DNA from: a virus
IMG/VR virus record: IMGVR_UViG_3300027503_000759
Coordinates: 1-49,093 of that record
Strand: one strand, 5' to 3'
Length of the DNA stretch: 49,093 nt
Below the pieces are notes generated by a model. That model made no database searches and had not been told where the DNA came from. It saw nothing but the letters and a program-made list of their open reading frames with translations. The translations under genes were made by a program, and so were the position numbers. Positions 43,101 through 48,183 of this stretch are shown here, in pieces. Positions within the stretch are counted from its first letter, which is position 1; each line of letters begins with the position of its first letter.

Positions 43101-46100
43101 TGGGCCACCACCCCCAGGACCACCACCGCCACCTCCTGGACCCCCAGGACCACCACCGCCTGGACCGCTACCCCCACCACCACCTGAGCCATTTCCACCA
43201 GATCTACCTGAACCGCCTTGGCCGCTACCGCCAGACCCACCCGAGCCACCACCACCAGGACCGCCAGGTCCACCGCCACCTCCAGGTCCACCTGGGCCAC
43301 CGCCACCCGGACCACCAACCATCAGCCTCATAGACTCAAAGTCAGGCAAGATGTCCATCATATTGGTGGGGCCAGCACCAGCTCTAGAGCGTGAACGACG
43401 ATTTGAGCCATCATCGCTACCGCCACTGTCACCGCCAGAAACAGAAGGTCTTAAAACCAAATCGGGCAAAACATCAGGCAAATTAGTTGGACCAGCACCA
43501 ACCGTTAAGCGCCAACGACGTGGTGTTTGATTTCCGGTTGGGATTGGCTTCAGATCGTCTGGAATAGTGCCGCCTGCCGGATCAATCAAATTACCTTGAT
43601 TTTTGGGTTCTTGATAAATAGGCAAAGTCTGCAAGAATTTTTCGGTCGCGCCAACAGCTGGTTGTGTCGATAAAGATTCTTGCTTTTGAACGTCTGCCAC
43701 CTTGGCGTCTACTGCTTCCTTTTTAACCTTGGCGGCAGTTTTTTTCGCGTTGGATTTGACAGCTTCTTTTGTTGCCGTTTTCGCCGCAGCAATGTCCTTG
43801 CTTTCTTGTTCAGCGGCTTGTTCACGCGCCTTCATGGCGGCTACAAGAGCCGGCGGGGCCTGTCCGCTGAATCCGGGACTGCTGACTGCGTCGGCGATCT
43901 CGTCGTACTGTTCCTGGGAAAGCAGACTTTGCTTCTTCAGCTTTTCCGCCAGCCTTCGCAAATGCATGGGCGACATGTCATTGATGTCGACCCCGGTCCT
44001 TTGAGGCAAACCACTTTGAAGAATCTCTGTCTTCTGTTCAAGAGTGGCCACTTCTGCAAACTGCTGCCTCCTTGCTGAAACAGCTTTTGCGGTCACAATG
44101 TTCTGACCCAGGATGCCTGTCGACGGAGCTTGTCCGCCAACTTTTTCCAGTTCTTGTTGATCAATCCTCGCTCGTTTCTCTAGTTCTTTTTGTTCAGCTT
44201 TCAGCCGCTTCGCTTCGGCCATAGCCTCTTCGCGTTCTTTTTTCTTGCGTTCTTTTTCTTTTCTGTCCTGGTATTCTTTCTCTTTCTTTGCTTCTTCTTT
44301 TTGTTGTTTTTTAATGGCGGCTTCGCGTTTTGCCAATTCAGCTTTGGTGGGCGGTTTGACATCTTTGCCAGTCATGCTGGCGTAATCGGCTACAGATTTG
44401 CCTTCATCCTGAAAAGGAACCAGATATTTGCGTACTGACGCTTCGAGAGGATCAAAATCAGATCCAATGTCATATGTCGACCTCAACTGATCGTATTGCT
44501 CGACCAGCTTTTCGCTGAGTCCAGGCTTGGGGCCAACACCGCTTTTCAGCAGATTCCAAATTTGATTTGTGTCGAAGCCAGCCCCAGAACGACCAGGCCT
44601 TGTGACGTCAGCGATAATGTCATCAATGCCGAGCGAATCAATATCTTCGTATTTCTCGCCAAGCTGAAAAGCCGGAGGGAATTTCTTCTTGTTGCGCGCC
44701 TCGTACTCCTTGACAATTTCGGAGCGCAGTGTCTTCATCGTCTCATAACTTGATCCTTCTCCTGTCGAACTTTTCAGGTTGGCTTTTGCTTCTTCAAGTA
44801 TCTGCGAAAAAACATCGCCAGACGAATATATTGTTCCGTTAGTTTGGAGGCCGGTTCCGGCCATGTCCATGCTGAGAATATTTTTAATGCGTCCTTGAGT
44901 GCTGGTCGGATTCAGTTTGTCCATCAAGGAAGTTCTGAGACCGGCGCCGGTTTTGCCAGTGATATCCAACCCCATAGTATCGGCAAGTGTTTTGACGCCC
45001 TCGTTGTTTAGTTTTTTAATGGCTTTTTGGACATCGTGCATGCCCGTGCCAATCATGTTCACGTCGGTGGCCGAACGGGCCTTTCCCCTGATCTCACCGA
45101 TCATTTTCATGTCAGGCAAAGCTTTTTCGACGTTTTCAAGTAGTTTGTTCAATTCGGTTGCGGTCAAATTAAAACCATTTTTACGAGCTATCTGCTCAAT
45201 CCGATTGCGCAAAAAGATGCCAGACTCTTCGATCTCGCCGCCATCATTGAAGCCCGGAACCATGCCGGACGCGTTCAGATGCTTCAGTCGGGACAGGCCG
45301 ATCTTCCTGGCTTCGCTGGGGGAGAAGACATATTCGCCGGGCGTCAACATCGTGGGCACGGCACCGCTGGCCATGCGCGCCAGGTTGGAGGCGCCAGCTT
45401 TCTTGACCGAGGACTTGCGGACGACAAAGGAACCCGGCTGCAACGCCATGGGCACGCTGTCACTGTCGCCGACACCGGGAACGATACCGCCGCTGGCCCT
45501 GGTCAGCAGGTGCTGGTTGCCGGTGGTGGCGCCTCGGCCAAAGTTGGCGATAAACGGGCCGATATTGGAGCCGATCCGGACAGCGGCGAAGGCGGTCAGC
45601 AGGGGCAGGACCGGACGCAGGGCGTTGGTAATCGACAGGATACCCTTGGCGATCTCCTCGAACGCCCCGAAGGTCGCCTTGAATCCTTGCGTATCCATCA
45701 TGGAACGCCCGAACTCCAGGTAGCTCTCCTTGAGCTTGGTCAACTTATTGGCGTAGCTGTCAGCAGCCTGGGCGGCATTGACATTGAGGCTGATGCGCCC
45801 GGCTTCCGCCACCATCAGGGCGCGTTCGCTGACCGCGAACTCCTGGATTAACGGAATGACCTTGGAGATTTGACGATAACCACCCAGGTTTTCGACGATG
45901 GCGCTGTAGCGTGGATCAGCCTGGGGAAGCTGGGTGAGGGCGGCCGAAAGTCGACGCACCGCCTCGTAGGCACCGACGAACTGGTTCTCCAGCCCCAGAT
46001 CCCCCGCCTTGGAGGCCTCGTCACGCGTGAAGCGCAATTGTACGCCGATCTGCTTCAGCGACTCCACGGTGTCGTTACGCTGGATGCGGGTGAAGATGGT

Positions 46101-46892
46101 GCGCAAGCCGGTGGCAATCGATTCGGCCGATTCGCGAGTCGTCTGACGCACCGAAGTGAACAAACCGAGCAGTTGGTTGAGGTCGCCACCCGTCGCGGCG
46201 AACGCACCACCAGCCCGACGCACCACTTCGATCAAGTCGCTGGCTTCGACGGCGAACTCGCCGGCTACCGCGTTCATGGAGCCGAGGGCGGCCTCCAGGT
46301 CCTTGCTCTTGATCTTGAACTGGTTCATCACGGCGATGGCGCCTTCGACCGTCTGCTCGACTGAGTCGAAGTTGGGGGCCAGGGCGGACTTGGCCAGCGC
46401 CTCCAGGGCGTCTCGGGTCTCATTGATCGACAAGTTGGCCTGTTTTAGCGTCACCGCCGTCTTGATCAGGTCTTGGCTGGAAACGCCCAGGCTGGTCGAC
46501 AAACGGCTGACCTCGCGGCCAATCGCCCCAACCTCGGAACCCGCCCCGGTGGCAACCTGTCGCAGGCGGACCATCTGTTTGTCAAATTCAACAGCCTCGC
46601 TGATGGCGGACCTGATACCTGAGGCAACCTGGATAAAAGGGATAGCGGCGATACTGAAAGCGGTGAAACGCTTGAAGGCCAAGCCGGACTGCTGGGCGAA
46701 CCGCTCCACAGCATTGGTGGCCTGACCAATCTCGTTGACCACGCTACGGATGGCATTGACGTCGGCACGGACTGGCACATTGACGGCGCCAACGCCCGAA
46801 GCGCGTAGTCCTGAGTTGATTTCATTGGCGATTTGGCGAACCGCCCCAGAGGCCAAACGAAGATTTAGCTGTCCAGTGATATCAAATGCCAT
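34191..46892 (-). CDS. Tail tape measure protein, 4,233 residues
   Basis: The N-terminal 430 residues have the phage tape-measure pattern (VEFDKQMVRLRQVATGAG, LGVSSQDLIKTAVTLKQAN, MNAVAGEFAVEASDLIEVVR, TRESAESIATGLRTIFTRIQ). Then come a GG-x-VPG module (about 465-552), a Lys/Glu-rich coiled coil (about 840-920), a Gly-rich linker (about 1192-1294), long helices, a hydrophobic Gly/Ala segment (GAGLGASVAMGLGFTGIGLG, about 1850) that may span a membrane, and further GG-x-VPG-like modules (about 2824, 3510, 4075). The protein sets tail length and may help DNA entry. By the usual 0.15 nm per residue the tail would be about 600 nm. It starts shortly after a hairpin. Confidence 0.9.
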   Translation of the reverse strand: MAFDITGQLNLRLASGAVRQIANEINSGLRASGVGAVNVPVRADVNAIRSVVNEIGQATNAVERFAQQSGLAFKRFTAFSIAAIPFIQVASGIRSAISEAVEFDKQMVRLRQVATGAGSEVGAIGREVSRLSTSLGVSSQDLIKTAVTLKQANLSINETRDALEALAKSALAPNFDSVEQTVEGAIAVMNQFKIKSKDLEAALGSMNAVAGEFAVEASDLIEVVRRAGGAFAATGGDLNQLLGLFTSVRQTTRESAESIATGLRTIFTRIQRNDTVESLKQIGVQLRFTRDEASKAGDLGLENQFVGAYEAVRRLSAALTQLPQADPRYSAIVENLGGYRQISKVIPLIQEFAVSERALMVAEAGRISLNVNAAQAADSYANKLTKLKESYLEFGRSMMDTQGFKATFGAFEEIAKGILSITNALRPVLPLLTAFAAVRIGSNIGPFIANFGRGATTGNQHLLTRASGGIVPGVGDSDSVPMALQPGSFVVRKSSVKKAGASNLARMASGAVPTMLTPGEYVFSPSEARKIGLSRLKHLNASGMVPGFNDGGEIEESGIFLRNRIEQIARKNGFNLTATELNKLLENVEKALPDMKMIGEIRGKARSATDVNMIGTGMHDVQKAIKKLNNEGVKTLADTMGLDITGKTGAGLRTSLMDKLNPTSTQGRIKNILSMDMAGTGLQTNGTIYSSGDVFSQILEEAKANLKSSTGEGSSYETMKTLRSEIVKEYEARNKKKFPPAFQLGEKYEDIDSLGIDDIIADVTRPGRSGAGFDTNQIWNLLKSGVGPKPGLSEKLVEQYDQLRSTYDIGSDFDPLEASVRKYLVPFQDEGKSVADYASMTGKDVKPPTKAELAKREAAIKKQQKEEAKKEKEYQDRKEKERKKKEREEAMAEAKRLKAEQKELEKRARIDQQELEKVGGQAPSTGILGQNIVTAKAVSARRQQFAEVATLEQKTEILQSGLPQRTGVDINDMSPMHLRRLAEKLKKQSLLSQEQYDEIADAVSSPGFSGQAPPALVAAMKAREQAAEQESKDIAAAKTATKEAVKSNAKKTAAKVKKEAVDAKVADVQKQESLSTQPAVGATEKFLQTLPIYQEPKNQGNLIDPAGGTIPDDLKPIPTGNQTPRRWRLTVGAGPTNLPDVLPDLVLRPSVSGGDSGGSDDGSNRRSRSRAGAGPTNMMDILPDFESMRLMVGGPGGGGPGGPGGGGGPGGPGGGGSGGSGGSGQGGSGRSGGNGSGGGGGSGPGGGGPGGPGGGGGGPGGGGPGGPGGPGGGGPGGPSGPGGPGGGSGGGGPPDNPFDPARTYGRNFDLYGGSPDRFFARLATISRNNNDIGPLSRTVSTIGAEDMPRFLSEMSRTQETGNILSRTILRALERTRPELSNNQRYQMAQEQATNIFDNANSIIRAQETANEAEFRRTQAQQRSQDIRNLPQMVSTVNDLRERAIADPTFHAEYTRVFNELNETARRIGMNEGIDPNLLVGMENGRMRMSTVHQGNLDASARENDIMAENATRQATRAREQAEQLARQLEGIGANISRDANGLESVQFAGGANLFGAGTNIVNEMPQDSLGRILERRINDRIAQIDPNGRGRNISDATRQSVEQEETRRLHDEWVNGRRNQIAAERGLTNMTAATTAASEEFMRSLENGTRAIERQTATGNVVVNRQSFDRGNTGDARSNSYQDVINRRLATEMRRVDPTGAGANLPEQTRARLLQRVINQTNEQLLASLQTHVRLENRINDSEVVLEMANRRLADAIENNVDVQDRNGRAVLQDTARRGYDRPGSRLSAFGGMAAQKIGGMFTSQTGFFALQAGASFLGDYASRSAGSAEAAVESGSQNSFVNTRAGGSALQGAGLGASVAMGLGFTGIGLGVSAAAGALLMFTDSLKAAANEVSEASIASSMKKMNDSLSNFAKGMTTIDPTTIRRLQTDIDNQMSQVARRNSSIFGLIPYYSNESFNGELDVRRREMASAQVPAQMDALTKIIEEQAKNNANDNAINNERTRRQLFEEAIYRSRQGLGGSLLGRVASGTNQSFESLEKKLFDSFKRIQENEVSRKKQETVESSVNNAAAMFNNFSSVLSFATQRLTSMASATKSLTDIMDGSVSVSAGTSLADSLQRPFSGDTSEFMSAVRSITSMAGAAGGDVEKSAEVVSVTGRILPSIISAIRSQPSRELAVGQNFSVQIADMLRQRLQDQGLDANAISSVTNLIQSQLGEEDFTKLLRKTGEDMGAVVNDLLAPIAEPLRKNLGSMGQNLAEKAKIFANDLSELGSRVRAVGELMDRANSAQINAERNRVQTMLRRGAIRDDSGEEALFDLALRQQDLRQARLTGFGGNAVFRKPQDIANAQNPEKINEALRATVAQIAAVEKKINAANRDGNNKAQFDAQNEMSKLKVRAADLGQALKNLTDTTERNAVAQDRLNKIQADREGRQSLGLRYATSNLEGRSEIAKSFSLISQAAQMGSAAPFSVRDQNQIFSTLSSLSPQMRLQGLGGISVKELTTQLLNSTFGGAFDLDPQSAAMEKALDSFVQQNFDIASRAAQLQVDTQEQLLGDFFTKLQSNQQAFLENMAKAMADVAKQGLETQRSMAITRVKDLEKNVGDTSILGKLGVKTDDEFKMFAGAIRNPNVGAMLEAGNRIMGGDKLMERARGGADNFAGKLAGSVGEMSVRETVGTAAGAIKTQLEEIGFTDEKDRSNILVKMDQYFRDRGINKNFVNAEEDVKKALIAASASVIGERTKSARDDFSRAETGLRNSTSLPDSIIKNLAQGAQRDFDTVTLSSLERSVGIVNGMNVGFTKMGELLKEAKDKLDSLNKAIGDVAPVRRAGGGPIRFFNKGGWGSEGSSTPHSSDTVNARIAPNEFVVSSVAAQKNKALLERINSGMPAFAEGGEANEAFGRIGDLGKGVKFDSNLANSTMSKDDLEKSKELIRKNATLLFLSQIKSMDKEKRTAFLDKQIGMIGKELPKNDQQAGVFDALMQVIKIRQEKKKVYDDAIKAQEDQKNAPVFPDLLPKLDGYHLSLRQASVSKAFGSPPFQVESIISGIKDTVDSLAAQEEAQRTAAKDVSKAFSASAGESIEDLINNEPRLIEFKNLINDFMYRQALSSPAFRGLETLGEWNYTDKQMEKDKSLRMIRKNHPISVIEGLYTGKNALREKANQELSEQNYPQGPEEYTKEIYALMVGEVSAKIRSAEDLRKNVESVLRSRRKFDEIKAPDFDQAILEAIDQTIAKLKEDNKQFPGLMANFGTAKVSADNRRNAFVTPEKRLAEMVSSVKPEAIDAKTMVGLVKQQGLAKEAELFNKVNPALQTKILNDAMSRIETGKYKPGELDLIKSMGLDLTDTSNISAEELEKYREQEPNMPVIQRAYLRHLMREASFKADLLKRDPNTFNEGEKTLYLMNQERIAQSYALERIQDKEERIKLDRFGRFLIANPALIQARMSDAEEKGAKTYAEEAALLSMILGLLGKPTTFPSVAKVFKDRPITPGAKVGAEQAPVAPAEFGMEEAGGMKFATGGLVPGVGNTDSVRTNLPVGSYVIRKSSVQSLGANTLASLPHLAKGGVVPAMVMPGEHIYTPEEASKIGVGNLDYINKNGKLPGFERGTPGGVKADANARAAAANGFGVPKPPAFNDPNWQMIPNGDGTFRLVQAGGARWGAAQNMMPGMMPGVNVQMPPAQVGMPINNPLMGMAMGQGANGNAGAVKMPGQNEGNAAAELEQIMAGNLMAANKDLDILGAKAEFYQLRNQMRNPRARTKENVARLRELYAQLSNPVIAQMDAEKRRSSAEEALALFQNSPKEFFALVNSFRAEMSDKKKSYKERLAAKEKYEEYSFAARMIPPQALRAAMAGNNQPKGPANNDLIAKEWEKKRADVAAHNERMRATGKIPKNGPEAVEQHNIGVEIRRGKQLSGPEAVAAHNARVKAREQDRPAPNPEAARADHLKKMLDTAQENYLKTGDPRFLEEINKLKNPGQVKAQEQAEAQRVMDEYRAQQKKDAENNKIAQWHVQEGIEDIRDPGGVKRKAERERKEQEAQEQKMRAFYEEKAKSRQAFEAKLASNDVAADELRRKIRGEDLGVAIKRASGGIVPGVGSGDIVPAMLEPGELVVPKRQVQKFANGGVVGGIQGFANGGMAQGGPDLLDVAARFNQAATQISQGLSGFSTSVSTFNGAVANFGTFVDKFDEAVGKIPGQIELSGANDISVNLMGQDSIVKAVTEAIGPMIAQAIRDSQPVEQRAQ
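34500..34670 (-). repeat. Tape-measure module, copy 4 (C-terminal, short)
   Basis: Protein-level repeat beginning ASGGIVPGVGSGDIVPAMLE and continuing PGELVVPKRQVQKFANGG. It matches the first half of the copies at about 36095-36370 and 45238-45500 and is followed by extra G-G-V/M turns near the protein end. Confidence 0.65.
36095..36370 (-). repeat. Tape-measure module, copy 3
   Basis: Protein-level repeat: ATGGLVPGVGNTDSVRTNLP, then GSYVIRKSSVQSLGANTLAS, then KGGVVPAMVMPGEHIYTPEE and ASKIGVGNLDYINKNG. The two halves each have a VPG/VPA-x-x-x-PGE turn followed by a helix, so the module is itself a duplication. Nearly the same order is seen in copy 1. Confidence 0.7.
38210..38425 (-). repeat. 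Tape-measure module, copy 2 (divergent)
   Basis: Divergent relative of the GG-x-VPG modules: RRAGGGPIRFFNKGG, then HSSDTVNARIAPNEFVVSSV and AAQKNKALLERINSG. The D-T-V...P-x-E-F-V-V core and the following helix are kept while the first turn differs. Confidence 0.5.
43010..43320 (-). repeat. Gly/Pro-rich low-complexity tract in the tape measure gene
   Basis: About 100 codons encode almost only Gly, Pro and Ser (GGPGG and GGSGG units). The coding strand is extremely G-rich, made of GGT/GGA/GGC and CCT/CCA codons. It forms a flexible or collagen-like linker between a low-complexity Lys-rich region and the central helical region of the protein. Confidence 0.85.
45238..45500 (-). repeat. Tape-measure module, copy 1
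   Basis: Protein-level repeat: ASGGIVPGVGDSDSVPMALQ, then GSFVVRKSSVKKAGASNLAR, then SGAVPTMLTPGEYVFSPSEA and RKIGLSRLKHLNASGMVPGF. It follows the conserved N-terminal tape-measure domain and has the same two-part plan as copy 3, which lies about 9 kb away in the gene. Confidence 0.7.
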
Positions 46893-46902
46893 ATTAACCC
46901 CG

Positions 46903-46953
46903 CAAAATAAATAGGCGGTGGCCCCTGCTCACAAAGGAGAAGAGACCACCGCC
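46903..46953 (-). terminator. Hairpin before the tape measure gene; leaky terminator or attenuator
   Basis: The 90-base gap contains GGCGGTGG (46914-46921) and CCACCGCC (46946-46953), an 8-bp stem with a 24-base loop. Read on the minus strand, it is followed by TATTTATTTTG. It lies between the heptad-repeat gene and the tape measure gene, so it could lower tape-measure expression relative to upstream tail genes. Confidence 0.55.
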
Positions 46954-46982
46954 CGCAGTAAGCCTGTCCGGTTCAACAGAAA

Positions 46983-47807
46983 TTACACCGGGGGAACAAC
47001 CTCGGGAGCACTAACAATCGGGTTTCCTTCGTCATCCAGGAAGGGTTTCTCGTCGACGAGGAAATTGCCTTCCTCGTCCACCAGATTCCCCTCCCGATCG
47101 ACAAATTGACCCGCCTCGTTGATGTACCGGCCGTTCTCGTCCACCAGCCGACCGTCGGCATCGACCTTGCGGCCCTGCTTGTCGATCAGATGGAGGGTTT
47201 CGTCGGCAAACTTGTACTTGACCAGGAACTGGTTCTCGGGGAGCTTCTTCTCGTAGTCGTCCTCGAGGTTGTAGATGATCTTGGCCAGGGCGGATGCGGC
47301 GGGGCCGACGGCGGGGTCATCCTCCTTGGTCATGTACTCCTCGTAGGACCTGAAGTAGGGCTTGCCGTCGTTGGCGTGGACGGTGCAGACCGATACCCAG
47401 TAGTTGAACTGGGCGTTGTCGGCCTGGGCTTCCGCCGAGTTGTTGTCCAGGCTCATGCGCTCCGAATTGAGGCTGCGCAGCTCGGCCCGGTCACGGCGAA
47501 GCTGGATGGCCAGATCGCGTGCCTCGGACAGCTTGATGCCGCCGGAGCGGACCTTGCGTTCCTTGTCGCCGATCGCAGCCTGGAGCTTGCGCAGCTCGGC
47601 TTCCTTGTGGTCGTCCCAGAGCTTCTGTTCGCGCATCACGCTCTCGATCTTCGCCCGGAGGATTGCTCCGGACTCGACCGCCTCACGGAAAGCCTTGTTG
47701 TAGACTTTCTGTGCTTCCTGGCGCTGCTTGGCGTTGGGGCGAAGGACGGCCAAATCGACCTCCTTGCCACCGATCTCAACCTTAAACGTCTTCTTGTTGG
47801 CGCTCAC
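46983..47807 (-). CDS. Tail-region protein with C-terminal heptad repeats, chaperone candidate
   Basis: 274 residues from the GTG at 47807, chosen for GGAGGAGG just ahead and the GTGA overlap with the previous stop. The N-terminal part has FKVEIGGKEVDLAVLRPNAK (a small beta domain) followed by a long coiled coil (about 40-130). A globular part with FNYWVSVCTVHANDGKPYFR follows. Residues 209-264 are eight seven-residue repeats of type D-x-x-G-x-x-V. The gene immediately before a tape measure is commonly a tail assembly chaperone, and the coiled coil suits that. No slippery heptamer was seen that would link it by frameshift to the previous gene. Confidence 0.6.
   Translation of the reverse strand: MSANKKTFKVEIGGKEVDLAVLRPNAKQRQEAQKVYNKAFREAVESGAILRAKIESVMREQKLWDDHKEAELRKLQAAIGDKERKVRSGGIKLSEARDLAIQLRRDRAELRSLNSERMSLDNNSAEAQADNAQFNYWVSVCTVHANDGKPYFRSYEEYMTKEDDPAVGPAASALAKIIYNLEDDYEKKLPENQFLVKYKFADETLHLIDKQGRKVDADGRLVDENGRYINEAGQFVDREGNLVDEEGNFLVDEKPFLDDEGNPIVSAPEVVPPV
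47016..47183 (-). repeat. Eight-unit heptad D-x-x-G-x-x-V repeat
   Basis: Units in order: DKQGRKV, DADGRLV, DENGRYI, NEAGQFV, DREGNLV, DEEGNFL, VDEKPFL (degenerate), DDEGNPI. Seven-residue period with Asp/Asn at position 1, Gly at 4 and an aliphatic at 7. The pattern recalls calcium- or beta-roll-type repeats, though the calcium idea is inference. Confidence 0.8.
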
Positions 47808-48172
47808 GATTCCTCCTCCACGGGTAGGGTCTTCTGACAACGGTTCCAGCTAACCGTGTATTGGGCCAGTTCTGATTCGACGGCACGCAGCTGGGCGTTG
47901 CCGTTGTTCAGGATCGAGGAGCGACAGGTTTCCCAGATCTGCTTCCATTTCTCCTTGGCTGCTTCCCGCTGCTCCGGCGTAGCGTTGTGGCCCCACAACT
48001 CGCCGAAGCTTTGTTCCACGGCGCTCAGGGCGCCGATGAAAGCGGTTCGCATTTTCGTGGAAAGAATCCTCTGGAGACGAACGCGTGAATTGCGCTCGTG
48101 GTTCCTGGCGGCTTCCTCCTCCGTCCGACGGGCCGCGTCCGCAGCGGCCTCCATCTGGTTATAAGCATCCAC
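47804..48172 (-). CDS. Hypothetical tail-assembly-region protein
   Basis: 122 residues with GGAGG before ATG, eleven bases after the previous stop and overlapping the next start by GTGA. The N-terminus is helical and charged (AADAARRTEEEAARNHERN). A central motif TAFIGALSAVEQSFGELWGH, then SSILNNGNAQLRAVESELAQ and YTVSWNRCQ follows. No family recognised. It sits where tail assembly chaperone genes usually lie, upstream of the tape measure. Confidence 0.65.
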   Translation of the reverse strand: MDAYNQMEAAADAARRTEEEAARNHERNSRVRLQRILSTKMRTAFIGALSAVEQSFGELWGHNATPEQREAAKEKWKQIWETCRSSILNNGNAQLRAVESELAQYTVSWNRCQKTLPVEEES

Positions 48173-48183
48173 GGGGGTCCTCC

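Noticed and set aside
42985-43530. Plus-strand proline-rich open frame opposite the tape measure
   Set aside because: It is the complement of the Gly/Pro tract; P-G repeats on both strands arise from the same GGN/CCN codons and there is no ribosome site or homology.
47780-47860. Programmed -1 frameshift between the two genes before the tape measure, as in lambda G/GT
   Set aside because: No slippery heptamer is visible near the overlap, and the downstream gene has its own strong GGAGGAGG and a GTG start.
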